Source of the DNA: Phragmites australis
Taxonomy: Eukaryota; Streptophyta; Magnoliopsida; Poales; Poaceae
DNA length: 64,000 nt
NCBI RefSeq assembly: GCF_958298935.1
Contig: NC_084929.1
Coordinates: forward strand, 33,855,501-33,919,500
Direction of reading: 5' to 3'
Shown here: positions 20,237 through 31,862 of the stretch, piece by piece
How positions within the stretch are numbered: position 1 is the stretch's first letter
Layout of the letters: every line of letters starts with the position of its first letter
The notes under the pieces: generated by a model
Seen by the model: the letters and a program-made list of their open reading frames with translations, nothing else
Databases searched by the model: none
What the model was told of the DNA's origin: nothing
Made by a program: the position numbers and the translations under genes

Positions 20237-23200
20237 ATGTCAGGCCCCCTCGATCGATTTGCTAGGCCATGTGAGTATGAAGTGTTTCTTTTCTATGGAC
20301 CAAATCGATCGATTTGCTGCGAATTAGTAGATGTTATTAATTCCTTTTGCTCCCTCCTCGTATGTGTTTGGTTTCTTTGATGTTCTAGGATTTAAATAAA
20401 TATGTATCTGGATGATTATGCTCCTCGATTAGACTCTTACTGGAGGGCATAATGATACATTGTTGTTATAAGGTTATAGGTTTTGGGGCTAGAAACCCCC
20501 CAAAGTAGTTTGTTATAAAAAAAAAAAAACTCAACACAGAAATTGATTGTTTTGCAAATTATCCAAGTTTTGCCTGATCTCATTAGAGGGCATTATAGCT
20601 GATGTTTGAAGCTGATCATCTTCAAGGAAACCACAAAAAGGAAACGAGTCATTTAATGCAGATAATCGACGTATAAGGATGCTGCTGTATGCGAACCAAT
20701 AAATTCATAGATCATTCAACCAATCCATGTCCCAATTATTGCCCTGCGCTGCTTGTGGCTATGAAGATCTGTTGAGTGTTAATACCTATATTCACATACT
20801 GTTTTTGTTGAGCATTAAGGTGATTGCATAGGTTCCAGTTTTAGTTCCCTGTAAAAGCACCATTTTTTGTCTAGTCCAGCCCACATATTAGTAACTGTTG
20901 TTACGCAAAATTAGCTTTCTTTGCTTTGATTTGGAGATGGAAAATTGAGATGCTACTGCCCGTGCAGGTTTTGAAGGGTTCATACATAATGATGAAAGGA
21001 AAGAGAGCAGATCTGATGCAGACAACTCAGAAGGAGATAAGAAGACTAAAATCGGCTCTTTCAAGAAAAAGGCCATTAACGCGGGGAATAAATTCAGGCA
21101 TTCCCTTAGAAGGAGAAGCAAAAAGAAGAACGAAAATCGGGTTTCTATTGAGGACATAAGGGATGTTAAAGAGCTTCAAGACGTTGAGACATTTCGGCAA
21201 TGTTTAATTGATGAGGATTTGCTGCCACAACAGCATGATGATTATCACATGATGTTGAGGTACAACACTTACTCTTCTCAGGGGGTTGATTTGACTTTAT
21301 GCTGCATATACCAATTACCTATAGGTGCTCAAGGGGCTGTCACGAGAAGAAAGTGGTCATCATTTTAGTTGACTGAGATTCTCATTTGATCTCATTCACA
21401 TACAGGTTCCTGAAAGCGCGGAAATTTGATGTTGAGAAAGCAAAGAATATGTGGTCAGACATGCTTAGATGGAGGAAGGAATTCGGGACTGACAAAATAG
21501 AGGTAAAGCTGAAGTTTAAAAGGCATTACTGTAATAGGTTAGTAAAATCGGTGTTGCTTGGAGTAACTACTAACTTCTCATTTTGTCCCTTCTTGGCCCT
21601 GTACCTCAGGAATTTGACTACACTGAGTTAGACGAAGTTATGAAGTATTACCCACAGTTTTATCATGGGGTGGATAAAGAGGGAAGACCTGTCTACATAG
21701 AGTTAATAGGAAAAGTTGATGCAAACAAGGTAGTGCAAGTAACGACTATAGATCGGTACGTGAGATACCATGTCAAGGAGTTTGAGAGATGTTTCCATAT
21801 GAGATTTCCAGCTTGCTCAATTGCTGCAAAAAGGCACATAGACTCATGCACTACTATTCTGGATGTGCAAGGCGTGGTATGTAGCATTATATTATAGCTA
21901 AACATGGTTTGTAATATTAAAGTCACATTGGTAAGAGTTAATACTTGGCTACTGAGTTCTTCTATGTAAATTAAGGGATTCAAGAACTTCTCGAAATCTG
22001 CGAGGGAACTAATCACACGATTGCAGAAGATCGACAGTGACAACTACCCAGAGGTAGGTAGTTCTGTCTTGGATTATGGATGACAAATTTCAATTCCAGT
22101 ATTTGAAAAAAAAAATTCAATGAAATATTTCCGTTACTTATTTTACAAAATTCAAAAGATGAAATATACTTCCTTCCTGTCATTATCTTTATCTTGGCCC
22201 AAGTCGACAATCCCTAATGCATTGTGGATGCTGCTGCAGACATTGTGCAGGCTGTACATAATTAATGCTGGCCAGGGCTTCAAGATGTTATGGAGCACAA
22301 TAAAATCATTCCTTGATCCAAAAACTGCTTCCAAGATTCATGTGAGTAATGTTTTTTTATTGATTTGATTGCATCATTCTTGAGTGATTTGGTATATAGA
22401 TAATAATTACCCTTTATCTTTTCTTTTGAAGCTTCTTGGGAACAAGTACCAAAATAAGTTACTTGAAATTATCGATGAGTGGTCAGTATCGTTAATCTTG
22501 TCCATATGTTTTTGTTGTTGGCTTCCATCCTAATTTCTGTTTGATACATGCATTCAGTGAATTGCCAGAATTTCTTGGTGGCAAATGCAAGTGTGATGAA
22601 TATGGAGGTTGCCAAAGATCTGACAAAGGTCCTTGGAAGGATCCGAACATTATAAAGGTTGGTAATATCCAGCCACAACAGCCCCCAAACCCTGCACCCA
22701 AAAAAACCCCACATGAAATAAATACCAAAGAAGAAAGGAGAGAGGGAAAAACATTCAATATGTATTGCATGCACACAATTATTGACTGGACATCTTCTGT
22801 TGCTAATGCGCTGTGTCTAATTTGTCCAGAGGGTCCTGAATGGCGAAGCTAACTATGGCAGGCAAATTGTGACCATATCAAGCACAGATGGAAAGATAAT
22901 TGGTTATGCTAGGCCAGAGTATCCAACTGTAAGTCTATAAGAATCTTGGGTGTAGAAATTTCTAGAAACATCATATTCAGTCTTCAGTGAGTACTTATTC
23001 TGTTATCCTACTGAAGCAGAGAAAAGGTAGTGATGCATCTGCTGAGTCTGGGTCTGAAGTGGAAGATGTTACATCTCCTACTGCATCAAGGAACCTGATT
23101 ACCAACCCTATTTTGACCCCTGTTCACGAGGAGGCAAGTGGTTAACCCTGTTCACTTTATAGTGTATAATTAGAAACCCGATACTTCTGGCATAATCTAC

Positions 23201-24877
23201 ATCACTAACATAACCAATCGAAGATCGACTGACGACGCCACGAGGACTTCAAAATTATTGATTTCAGATCACCAAATTATGATAGTACTGTGAACATTCG
23301 AATGGCACTGCACCCTTTTTTTTCCAGTTGCATCTAGTAAAATGGACTTTTAACCAGTATGCTTCCCAAAGAACCATGGAACGTATCTTTGGGCTACACC
23401 TTTTTTTTCTTTTATGTTCTTGCCACTTTTGTTACTGTGTACCTGTTGTTTATAGGTGACATCTGTTGCTATTTCCAGTCAAAATTGTCTGCACATGCTT
23501 CCACATCTGCTGCTCATGCTACTATTGAAGAAAGCATTCCTGTTGTTGACAAGGTTGTGGATGATGGATGGGTCAGTCCCAGAGCTAGTTCAACAGCTTC
23601 TTCCGCAGGTCTTCAACATTGCTATATGATTCTTTTCTTTACTGTAAAGTTCTTGCGCAAAGTTACTATAATTCTTTTCTACTTTTAATTTAAAAAATTT
23701 ATTCACTCCTAAAGTTAGTCCATGTGTGTTCCCACCAAGACTCTGCCATTCATAAATACCAAAAGTAGCTGCAGATGTACTCATCAAGTCATAAACTTTT
23801 TTACCACTATACCAATGTGTTCATATCAACATTGAGATATATCGGTTGATTACTCAGTTCTTTGCCTTTTCTTTTCCAAAAAGGAACGCCTAAGACCCCA
23901 GCTTACAACATATGGTGAAATGTTTTCTCTGTTTTTAGGATGTAGTTCTCAAAATTACACCAACATGTGATACATATGCAAGTATCATTTTGGATTTTCG
24001 TGAGCTGAACCCTGAACTTTTGATATGCAACACCAGGTTCATTATCATTGAGAAATTTGCCTGTCACATTTGAAGGACTTCGAGCTCAAATTATCACATG
24101 GCTGACAGTCTTGATCATGAGTCTTTTTGCCATGCTTTGTTCTGTCCCGAGCAAAATGGCTAGAAGGATCTCAAATCAATCCATTAAGCATGACGACTAT
24201 TATGTTGAGTATCCGCAAGAACAAGAGTATAAGGAAGAATTCCGACCTCCGTCTCCTGCTCCGTCTTACACAGAAAAGGATGTACTTTCATCTATGCTAA
24301 GACGGCTAGGTGAGTTGGAGGACAAGGTTCAGGTGCTTGAAACAAAGCCGTCTGAAATGCCATTTGAAAAGGAAGAATTGCTCAATGCAGCTGTCCGCCG
24401 TGTGGATGCATTGGAAGCTGAGTTAATTTCTACAAAGAAGGTAGGCTTGTTTTGTTCAAACCTGCAGTTTTACGTCTTTGATCTCAACTGGCACAAACTA
24501 AAATTGTCTGCTACTCCACAGATAATTGTATATGTTAGATGTGAAAATATTTTTAGTCCTTTTGAAGTAATATAACAAGGTGATGAACTGTCTACTCCAA
24601 TTTCCATGAGCAGGCCCTGTATGATGCTTTGATGCGACAGGATGAGCTGCTGGCGTACATTGACAAGCAAGAGCTGATCAAGTTTCGTGTATGTTACTGT
24701 TCTACTTTGCTTTACTTCTTGCTTTTCTATCTTTTGAGATAATTCATGCGTTAACGGTTCCGTTCCTCCAGCCTCCCAACTTCTGGTCATTACCTTGTTA
24801 ACGTAATCTGGTACTCAGTCCCATCTAATGTGCGTCACTTCTTATGCCTTTTGCAGAAAAAGAAATTCTGCTTCTAA
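20237..24877 (+). CDS. SEC14-like phosphatidylinositol/phosphatidylcholine transfer protein (SFH type), 14 exons
   Basis: Lipid-exchange protein linked to phosphoinositide homeostasis. Coding exons: 20237-20270, 20968-21259, 21406-21502, 21610-21876, 21976-22053, 22240-22341, 22432-22481, 22558-22657, 22830-22928, 23020-23133, 23479-23608, 24037-24440, 24614-24688 and 24857-24877. They join in frame to 620 aa, the usual SFH length. The N-terminus is [17 protein letters not shown] basic stretch ([19 protein letters not shown]) leads to the CRAL-TRIO-N helix region (about 80-130, [16 protein letters not shown]) and the CRAL-TRIO domain (about 150-320, including [19 protein letters not shown] and [13 protein letters not shown]). 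The C-terminal half is nodulin-like, with a hydrophobic segment at about 472-490, a coiled coil near 525-600 and a basic tail KKKFCF. The intron after exon 10 has a GC donor (GAG|GCAAGT). The gene looks intact. Confidence 0.95.
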
Positions 24878-26344
24878 GAACTGAACACGGAGCAGCTGTT
24901 CTTCATGCGCATAGCATAGCCGTTCGTGTATATTGGATTACGGCAAATATGTATGTATGTATTTTGTTTGTTTGTAAAAGCATGTAATTAGTATAAAAAA
25001 TAGGCGTGACGTGCGCCTTCTCTCCCCTACGCCTTTCATGTTTCGGGTTCTTCAGGGGTATTGGAATTCGATGAGGACCTGGCCTCAGTTGTAAACTTGC
25101 AAGTTGCTGCGTAGCCGATTGTGTGCTGATTGCTGTAAATGAACTGCGTGTGCTCTTGTGCTACGCATGTGCTGTTTTAGTTTTGGTTATGTGTGGTATT
25201 TGCAGTGGTTGTATGAGACTTGCTCAGCTTTGTTGAATGTTTCGTCCATTCAGGGCTCCCCTTGTTTTCGGTTGATCAGTTGCACCGAGTAACACGCCAC
25301 TTATCTATCAAATTCAAATCTGCTTACTCCAATCAAATTTGCAAGCCTTTTGAACGATGCCAAATGTTCTATGTAAAACCGATCCGATAGAAAATCACAC
25401 CAATAATTATGAATGCTGAAAATTTGGATTTTTTGTGAAATTGGCAAAATCAAAGTGTTTAGCATATTGATGATATTGTGTGAATTAACGTGGATCAAGT
25501 TTGAAGAACTTGTGTTTGGAATTGATTGTTGGTTTTTTCCCATGTGCAGATATGTTATGAGGGCATAGTCAGTGACAAGGAAGATCAACGGGACGTTCGA
25601 GTTAAGAAACGTGCATATAAGATAGATTATATCATAAGATATACATGGAGATGTACAATCTATGGTGTGAAGGATCGCGTGGCGTATGACGTGAAAGGAT
25701 TTATATATTCCATAGACACAACGGTGCATGTGCGCATTGGAAAAAGGAAAGGAGAAAAACGGCACAAGCGCGCACTGAAAGGCAGTCGGCCTGGTGTAGC
25801 TCCTGTGCTCAGTCCAGCACTGTGCACGCATGATCAGGAGTTGACGGCCTGCGGAGGTGCGTACACGGAAGACCAGGTGAGCAGTGGCCCAGTCGGGCAA
25901 GGTATAGACGGGCGCACGCGGCCCAGGACGGCGAGGTGGTCACGCGAGCCGGCCCCAGCGCGTGCGGCAGAGCGCGGGCGCGCGAGAAGGCGAGTCAGGG
26001 ATTTTTTTTTGTTTATATATATTTTGTTTAATATTTATAAAATTACACGTCCGTTTGAAAAAATCACAGAAATATGCTACCGTTGTCTGTCTATCGGATG
26101 AGATGAAGGTCTAGTCGGATGAACGGGCGACACCTTTTAAGCCCTACTTGTCAAGTAATAAAAAACCGATGGACATACGGGGTTTATAAGGTCTCGCTCG
26201 TTCGGTGGATGAAACCTTAATCTTATCTGATGGATCAGCGAGATCTTATTTCAGTACACCAAAACATATCACCCATTGATCGGACCAATAATTTTCGTGT
26301 GCACTGTTCATATAGCCATGTCAGTGTATATGTTCATGTGTTTT

Positions 26345-26585
26345 CATATTTTTTATTTAAATCTTGATTTTATTTGGGGCACATGAGTGATCTAAAAATT
26401 CTAAATATTTTTATGAGTAAACTAGAGCTCATTAGTAACCTATTTTAATTAGTTTGATAAAAAAATTAAGCCAATATTTAATTAAAATTCTCCAAACAGC
26501 CTACTTTTATAACTTATAGAAATTTTTAATGCCTTAAATAAATTCTAAAAAAACAGGAAAAAATTCACTAATATTCTTATCATAC
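26345..26585 (+). repeat. AT-rich dispersed repeat, copy 1 (LTR-like)
   Basis: About 240 bp with AAAAATTCTAAA...AGAGCTCA...CAATATTTAATTAAAATTCT...CACTAATATTCTT spaced as in the reverse complement of 39617-39860. The two copies are clearly homologous though diverged. Their setting suggests LTR-derived sequence of a large grass retroelement. That last step is inference. Confidence 0.7.
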
Positions 26586-26731
26586 ATGTATTAATTTATA
26601 AAATATTTTCAACTCTAGATTATTTGGTAAAAAAGTGAATTACTCTGTAATGCTCCATTTATTTGTGTTTTATCATTTCTATGATATTCTCTTTTTAATT
26701 CAATTTGATATTTTCTTTTTAATTCAATTTG

Positions 26732-26797
26732 AATTTAAATAAATTCAAGATGCACTACTTTTGTAAATTGATTGTGCATCTTGAATTTATTTGAATT
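26732..26797. repeat. Near-perfect 24-bp hairpin
   Basis: Arms 26732-26755 and 26774-26797 are reverse complements with one mismatch and an 18-base loop. The inner arm sequence is AAATTCAAGATGCAC. It could be the end of a foldback element or a stem-forming transcript. Function is unknown. Confidence 0.7.
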
Positions 26798-26915
26798 CCC
26801 ATTGGTAGTCTCTCTTTTTTTAGAAGCCTGCAATAGCAAACACCATAAAGAAAGGACTCCAGGCCAATGAAAACTCGACCCAAATGTGAGTGTGTTCGTA
26901 AGCCATGACTACTAA

Positions 26916-27235
26916 GGTAGTGTTTGGTTCGTGGAACGGGGTGGGACGGAGCGGTTCCATCTTATTTTTGAACTGTTTGGTTAGAGTTCAGTGGAACGGG
27001 ATGGTTCTGAATCAGAGAATATTCTTCAAAGATTCGGGACAGATCCGTTCCAAAAAAAAGGCTGAACGCAGCCATCCCACTTGGGACGGGTCACTGACAG
27101 TGAGCCCAAAATCTAAAATAGACTCGTTCCATCCCACCCACCAAACAAACATCTGATTCCAGACCATCCCATTCCATCCCTAAATACATGAATGAAATCA
27201 TCCCATCCCACCTCGCTCTCCAACCAAACACTACC
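26916..27235. mobile_element. Tourist-like (PIF/Harbinger) MITE, 320 bp
   Basis: Perfect 14-bp inverted ends GGTAGTGTTTGGTT / AACCAAACACTACC are flanked by the 3-bp duplication TAA (26913-26915 and 27236-27238). TWA duplications and such TTTGGTT ends define Tourist MITEs. The interior is itself partly palindromic (GGAACGGGATGG versus CCATCCCATTCC). There is no coding capacity. Confidence 0.85.
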
Positions 27236-29179
27236 TAAATTCACCGAGTCGGCGAGACCGTGTTGCCTCCTCCGGCCGTCCTTCCAAATCCCATCCAGCG
27301 CCTGGCAGTTGAACATTCTTTAGGAAACGTGACAGTTGAACTGACTCGTAGACAAGTACTAGTTCCACAGTCCATAAAGCACGAGCTTATAATTTATCGT
27401 TGGTTCGTTGCATGTGTGCTGCAGAACGGTCTTAAACCGTCGCTTTTGCAGTCTAGAATACAGTTACAACAAGTCCTTTTTTCCCGTTCTGACACGGAAC
27501 AGCATTTCTCATCCGAAACCGTACCAGATTACCAGCCGAGAATGACTTGGAAAGATGCCCGATGGATCGAGAGAAAAAGAATGGAGCTGTGGCTTGAAGA
27601 AGAACTCTGGGAGCTGACCTGAAATGCTGACTTCGACGAGTGATGCTACCCATGACGATGGCTTACGAATGATTGGGTATCACATTAGTTCAGAATCTGG
27701 GCAGCCAACTAACTTCTGAAAGTCAAATTAGGTGTTAATTTGCGTCAAACAAATTGATCATATTTGCAACTGCAGCGAGATGCCTATCTGGATCTTGGAT
27801 GAAGCTGCAACTTGTGTTGTGCATACAGTTTGGTGGCTCTGCACTTCTGCCTTTAGTCTGTCTGATCTCTTTCGGATGCTGTACAACTGGACAGGTTTCC
27901 AGATGCAGCAGCGCCACTACTACTAGAACTCCAGTCTCCATTTGTTCCGGAAGAAAAAGATTCCAATCTCCCTTGCTCTTCAAGATACCAGGGGAAAGTT
28001 CTTTTCAAGCATTAGTCAGATCAAAGCGCAAAGGCACTGGCGCATGCATGCCAAGTTTGTTGGCAGTTTTCGGCGGTTGCGTTGGCACTTGGCAACCTGC
28101 AGAATTCTTAGCTACTCTGATTTCACTCCATAAAAAGCACTCCGATTTCTTGAGAGCCACCGGCACAACTGGTGTGTGTAAACGCAAGTGTCAAAAATCC
28201 AACTACTCTGTTCTAGCCAATGCATTTTCTAAAATTACATGCCGGTCTCCAGAAACGTTGAACTGATTAGTAAATGGCATCTAGATTAGTAGAAACATAT
28301 TGTCAGCAGTAAATGGTCAGTCCAAAAAAATTGGAGAAAGCTAAATGGTGTACTGGAAAAAATCAGTAGCTCGACAGAAGTGGTCTAGAAACGAGACCAA
28401 ACTCCAAACGGAGACCTTGTGCGCACATGTCAGGGGTGAGCTCATCCATAGGTCTTGGACAAGTGTCCCGGCTGCCTGCATCCGGAACAGGTGCACATCA
28501 TCCCCAGGCCCCAGCCTTCCTGGCAACTACCAAGCAAACGAGTACGCCTGCTATGTTTCTGGGCTCTCTCTCGCAGCCACCTGGAAGGCGTCGCGCGCGG
28601 ACAGGTCGTGGCCCCGCGTCCACACCGCCAGCGTTTTCTTGCCGGGAAAAAAAAAAATCTCTAGAAGCCAAGCGCAGTGCAGCGACGCCATCGCCACATG
28701 CCTCGAGCGTGTTTCTGTGACGGGGTCGTGGTTGCAGGCTACACCTGTGCTGGGATGACGATGAAGGGCGCCCCGCGACCGCGAGTTGCTTGCCAAATTT
28801 TTCGGCAACTCCGAAAGTTGCCGAGAAACTGTAACAACCTTTTTTTGCTGTTGCTTTGGGCTTGCGACACGAGATTGGATTTGATATGGCTGAGTTGGAT
28901 TTGTGAGTTGTCGAAAAGGTGTTAATCCGGGTCACCGATGCTGTCATTTCATCTCTTCTTCTTTTCACGCAAACGGTTACTGCATGGGTAGCCCTGTTAG
29001 ATTAGATAGAGTTCATCGTTCTACTGGACAGTGACGCCGCACCAAATTCACGGTAATAATCCCAGTTCAGTTTCATAGGGCTGTCTTTGAAACGCGGAAT
29101 TTCACACAATGTGATTCAATTCTCGCAGGATTCAAGAAAAACTCCTGTGTTCAACGGTGCCTAAGTTTGTCAGTGGGAG

Positions 29180-30607
29180 TCAGTAAAAAAGCAAGCTAAA
29201 AGACGATAAGAGGAGGAGGAAGAGAAACAAAGGCGATTTGACCACGGAAAGAGTTTTTACTATTTCTTCATCAGAAATATCGAGATGGAGTACAATTCGA
29301 TCACTAGTGAAATTCGCATGAATATATTGCTGTTGCTGATGCGCGTAGGCATCGGCAGCTCCTACATTGTGCCGGGGGTCATCGCCGGCATCCAAGTCAG
29401 CACCAAAAACCTCAGCCTTAGCTTCTGCTTCCGATTCGTCACCCCAAAAAATTGCATAGTGCATCGTCTCCACAGCCGTCGCAGCCATCGGCAGATCGGA
29501 AACGTCACTGTGCATCTGCTCGGACGACGTCGCCACCGCCGCGTCGGAAATTTCACCGTGCGTCGGAAATTTCACTTCTTGGGCGGCGGCCGCTGCGTCG
29601 GGAAGTTCGGAGCGAAGGCTGCACACTTCGATCCAACCCTCGTCGGATTCCCAATCTGGCAAGGCCGAGCAGGGGCCTGCCAATGCCCTGATCCTGTCGG
29701 CGGCGCTCTCTGGCTGCTCATCATCCTCGTCATCCGCGTCCGACTCCCACAATGCGGCATCCAGCGTGCTCTTGGGAGAGACCCACTTGGCCTTCGTATC
29801 CTCTGCATTGACGCCGCAGCCAGCTGATGCTAAGAACTGATACTCCAGCAGCTGCGCCGCCGTCCACCGCTCGCTGGCGTCTCGCCTTAGGCACTTGTCC
29901 AAGAAGTCCTTCGCCTCCGCCGACAGCCACTCCGGCGCCTCCGGCACGGCGTCCGTGTACCCGATCATGCGCACCGCCGCGACCACGTCGTCCATGTCGC
30001 TCCACGGGGCGCGGCCGGTGGCCATCTCGATGACGGTGCATCCAAGCGCCCAGACGTCGGCCGCCGGCCCCTGCTCCTCCCAGCGCGCCACCTCCGGCGC
30101 CATGAACGCCGGCGTGCCGCCGATCGGCCCCTTCGAGCCCACGCACCTCGCGCACCCGAAGTCCGCGAGCTTTGCCCGCCCGTCGGCGCCGATCACCACG
30201 TTCCTCCCCTTGACGTCCCCGTGCACTATGGACTCCCCGTGGAGGTACGCGATCCCCCTGGCCACGTCCGCTGCGTACGCCCGTACGGCTGCTTCCTCCA
30301 GGCGGCCCCCATTCCTCTCCACCTCGTCAGCCAGGGAACCGCCGGGCGCGAACTCGAGGAGCAGCTGGCACTCCCCTCCCGCGGCGGCGCGGAACCCGAT
30401 GCAGCGGAGCACGTGCGGCGAGCAGAGCGAGGCCATGATTCCCCCCTCGCGCCGCAGCTGCTCGGCGCCCGCGGCGCCGCCCGCCGACTTCACCGCGAGG
30501 AGCTCCTCGCCCGCCGAGAAGAGCGACACGGCGGCGCCCGACGCGCCGCGGCCGAGCGTGCGGAGCCGCGTCAGTCGGCGGCCGCTGATCCCCGCGTCCA
30601 TCTCCAT
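29180..30607 (-). CDS. MAPKKK (MEKK-like, MAPKKK17/18 group) protein kinase, intronless
   Basis: Serine/threonine kinase of 475 aa. The start MEMDAG was chosen because the kinase domain begins 10 residues later and a TATA box lies about 110 bp upstream. Glycine loop LGRGASGAAV (18-27), VAIK-type lysine K40, helix-C E54, catalytic loop HGDVKGRN (D131, N136), DFG 149-151 and APE 170-172 are all present. The domain ends near residue 257. The HGDVKGRNVV loop and intronless structure match plant MAPKKK13-20, several of which act in ABA and stress signalling. The C-terminal 215 residues are acidic and low-complexity. They end in a very hydrophobic stretch (SPLFLFLLLLSSFSLLFY) that could be a membrane tail or a read-through into former 3' UTR. 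A truncated sister copy lies 2.6 kb upstream. Confidence 0.92.
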   Translation of the reverse strand: MEMDAGISGRRLTRLRTLGRGASGAAVSLFSAGEELLAVKSAGGAAGAEQLRREGGIMASLCSPHVLRCIGFRAAAGGECQLLLEFAPGGSLADEVERNGGRLEEAAVRAYAADVARGIAYLHGESIVHGDVKGRNVVIGADGRAKLADFGCARCVGSKGPIGGTPAFMAPEVARWEEQGPAADVWALGCTVIEMATGRAPWSDMDDVVAAVRMIGYTDAVPEAPEWLSAEAKDFLDKCLRRDASERWTAAQLLEYQFLASAGCGVNAEDTKAKWVSPKSTLDAALWESDADDEDDEQPESAADRIRALAGPCSALPDWESDEGWIEVCSLRSELPDAAAAAQEVKFPTHGEISDAAVATSSEQMHSDVSDLPMAATAVETMHYAIFWGDESEAEAKAEVFGADLDAGDDPRHNVGAADAYAHQQQQYIHANFTSDRIVLHLDISDEEIVKTLSVVKSPLFLFLLLLSSFSLLFY

Positions 30608-30716
30608 CGTCGTGATCCCACTAGGTTTCTTGCGGTTTCTTTGGCTAGGTCTCGATCGGAACTTCGCGTCTGCGTGGCGCGACGCCGCTGATCCGACTGC
30701 GCCCGCGTCGAGCGAG

Positions 30717-30724
30717 TATTTATA
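30717..30724 (-). promoter_or_regulatory. TATA box of the MAPKKK gene
   Basis: TATAAATA on the minus strand lies 110 bp before the start codon in otherwise GC-rich sequence (CGCC-TATAAATA-CTCGC), a typical position and context for a plant core promoter. Confidence 0.7.
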
Positions 30725-30974
30725 GGCGTGGGGGAAGCTGAGCCGAGTTCGGTGCCCGACTCGGTGGCGTGCTCGCGAAAGCACATGAGGATTGCGGTGA
30801 CGCGCGGGGAGTACGGTTTTTCCTCGTGCGGAGGCTGACTTGTGGGCCGCGCAGGGCGGGTCCAGCGTGTGGATTATGGACTGATGACCGGTCGAGATGT
30901 TTGGCCACGTGGGATGCCGGGGAACAGGCATGTGGAAAACGAGGGCTAAATGGCTGTTTGGGTCTGGGTGTGTG

Positions 30975-31862
30975 TAGGGTAAGAAAAAAAGCTCGGGCCT
31001 CACGAGCTAACTTGGGCTTGTGAAAGTTTAGCTTAGCTTGACTCATTGTCCAAACGAGCCGAGTCTGAATCATCTTACTAACATGTTGTCCAAAACAAGT
31101 CGAATTGAGCTAGCTCGTGAGTGCTCGCTAGCCCAAACGAGCCTCTTTTAGTGCCGTCTCTAGCTCGTTGGACGAGCTGCCATCGAACGGTATCCTGAAT
31201 TAGCCCACTCCGATCCACGACCCAACGAAGCTATTGGACCCATCAGAAGTCACAGGGCAAGTCAAAATCCACTAAAATCTTTTCGTTGTTGACGAGACTG
31301 TCCTCCCTACAAACCCTAGCCTCCCACCCCGCTTCCCCTCCTCTCCTGCCATGAATTATCGCTTCCAGAACTTCCTCGGCCACCGCCTCCTCCTTCACCC
31401 TCCTCTTCAAGTCCTCCTCTAACGTCACCCCCCTCCCCCTCGGGTGACTTCCTCCTCGCCGCAGATGACCATGGTTGGGCGCTCTACGCAAACCTCCGCT
31501 GCCACGTGGTCCTCCACCGCGTCTCCTTTAAGGGCACGCCCTCTGCCGTCCGATTCAACCCTGACAACACGCTTATCGCCTGCCAAGGTTCAGTGTCGCG
31601 CCATGAAGGCCGTCGCCGCTATCACCCGCGCCGTGGAGGCCATCGTCATCTTCGCCGATGCCTTGCAGGCCTTCGCCACCCACGTGCCCTCGCTGTCATC
31701 GCCCACACGCCCTCGTCGTAGGCAAACTCGCGAGCCCTTGTGACTTGGCTCGAGTCAGGGTTCGAGCCGAGCCAAGCCATCATTTTAGCTCAGTTTGCAA
31801 ACCAAGCCGAGCTATCAGTACACTGAGCTTTCACGAGCTGAGCTGAGCCGTTTCCATCCCTA
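30975..31862. mobile_element. Non-autonomous hAT (Ac/Ds-like) element carrying a PWP2 fragment
   Basis: The left end TAGGGTAAGAAAAAAAGCTC and the right end, read outward-in as TAGGGATGGAAACGGCTC, resemble Ac/Ds-type termini. They are flanked by an exact 8-bp duplication GGTGTGTG (30967-30974 and 31863-31870), the hAT hallmark. Both subterminal regions are packed with short GAGCC/AGCTCG repeats in either orientation, as in hAT transposase-binding regions. There is no transposase. The interior includes a piece of the PWP2 coding region. Confidence 0.72.
31351..31585 (+). pseudogene. PWP2: PWP2 (UTP1) N-terminal fragment inside the hAT-like element
   Basis: MNYRFQNFLG at 31351 matches the start of the WD40 ribosome-biogenesis protein PWP2. 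After a deletion and frame change, the segment GDFLLAADDHGWALYANLR followed by HVVLHRVSFKGTPSAVRF matches the first WD repeats of PWP2. The fragment stops after LIA, with no more WD repeats. It is a partial copy from the first exon(s), not a working gene. The family identification rests on remembered conservation of the RRVVLHRISFK region. Confidence 0.7.

Larger units (their letters stand above)
24878..29179. other. Spacer between the SEC14-like and kinase genes
   Basis: It begins with the probable 3' UTR of the SEC14-like gene (to about 25.25 kb). It then contains sequence I cannot assign, an AT-rich dispersed repeat (26345-26585), a hairpin (26732-26797) and a Tourist-like MITE (26916-27235). 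Open frames of 120-190 aa at 25.5-26.1 kb and 27.3-28.3 kb show no domain I recognise. The first sits in GC-rich sequence that may be an old LTR-retroelement remnant. Confidence 0.55.

Noticed and set aside
25526..26101. 191-aa open frame on the plus strand
   Set aside because: No recognisable domain, no splice or UTR context. Lies in probable retroelement remnant sequence.
27260..27622. 120-aa open frame on the plus strand beside the Tourist MITE
   Set aside because: The translation resembles no family I know and nothing supports expression.
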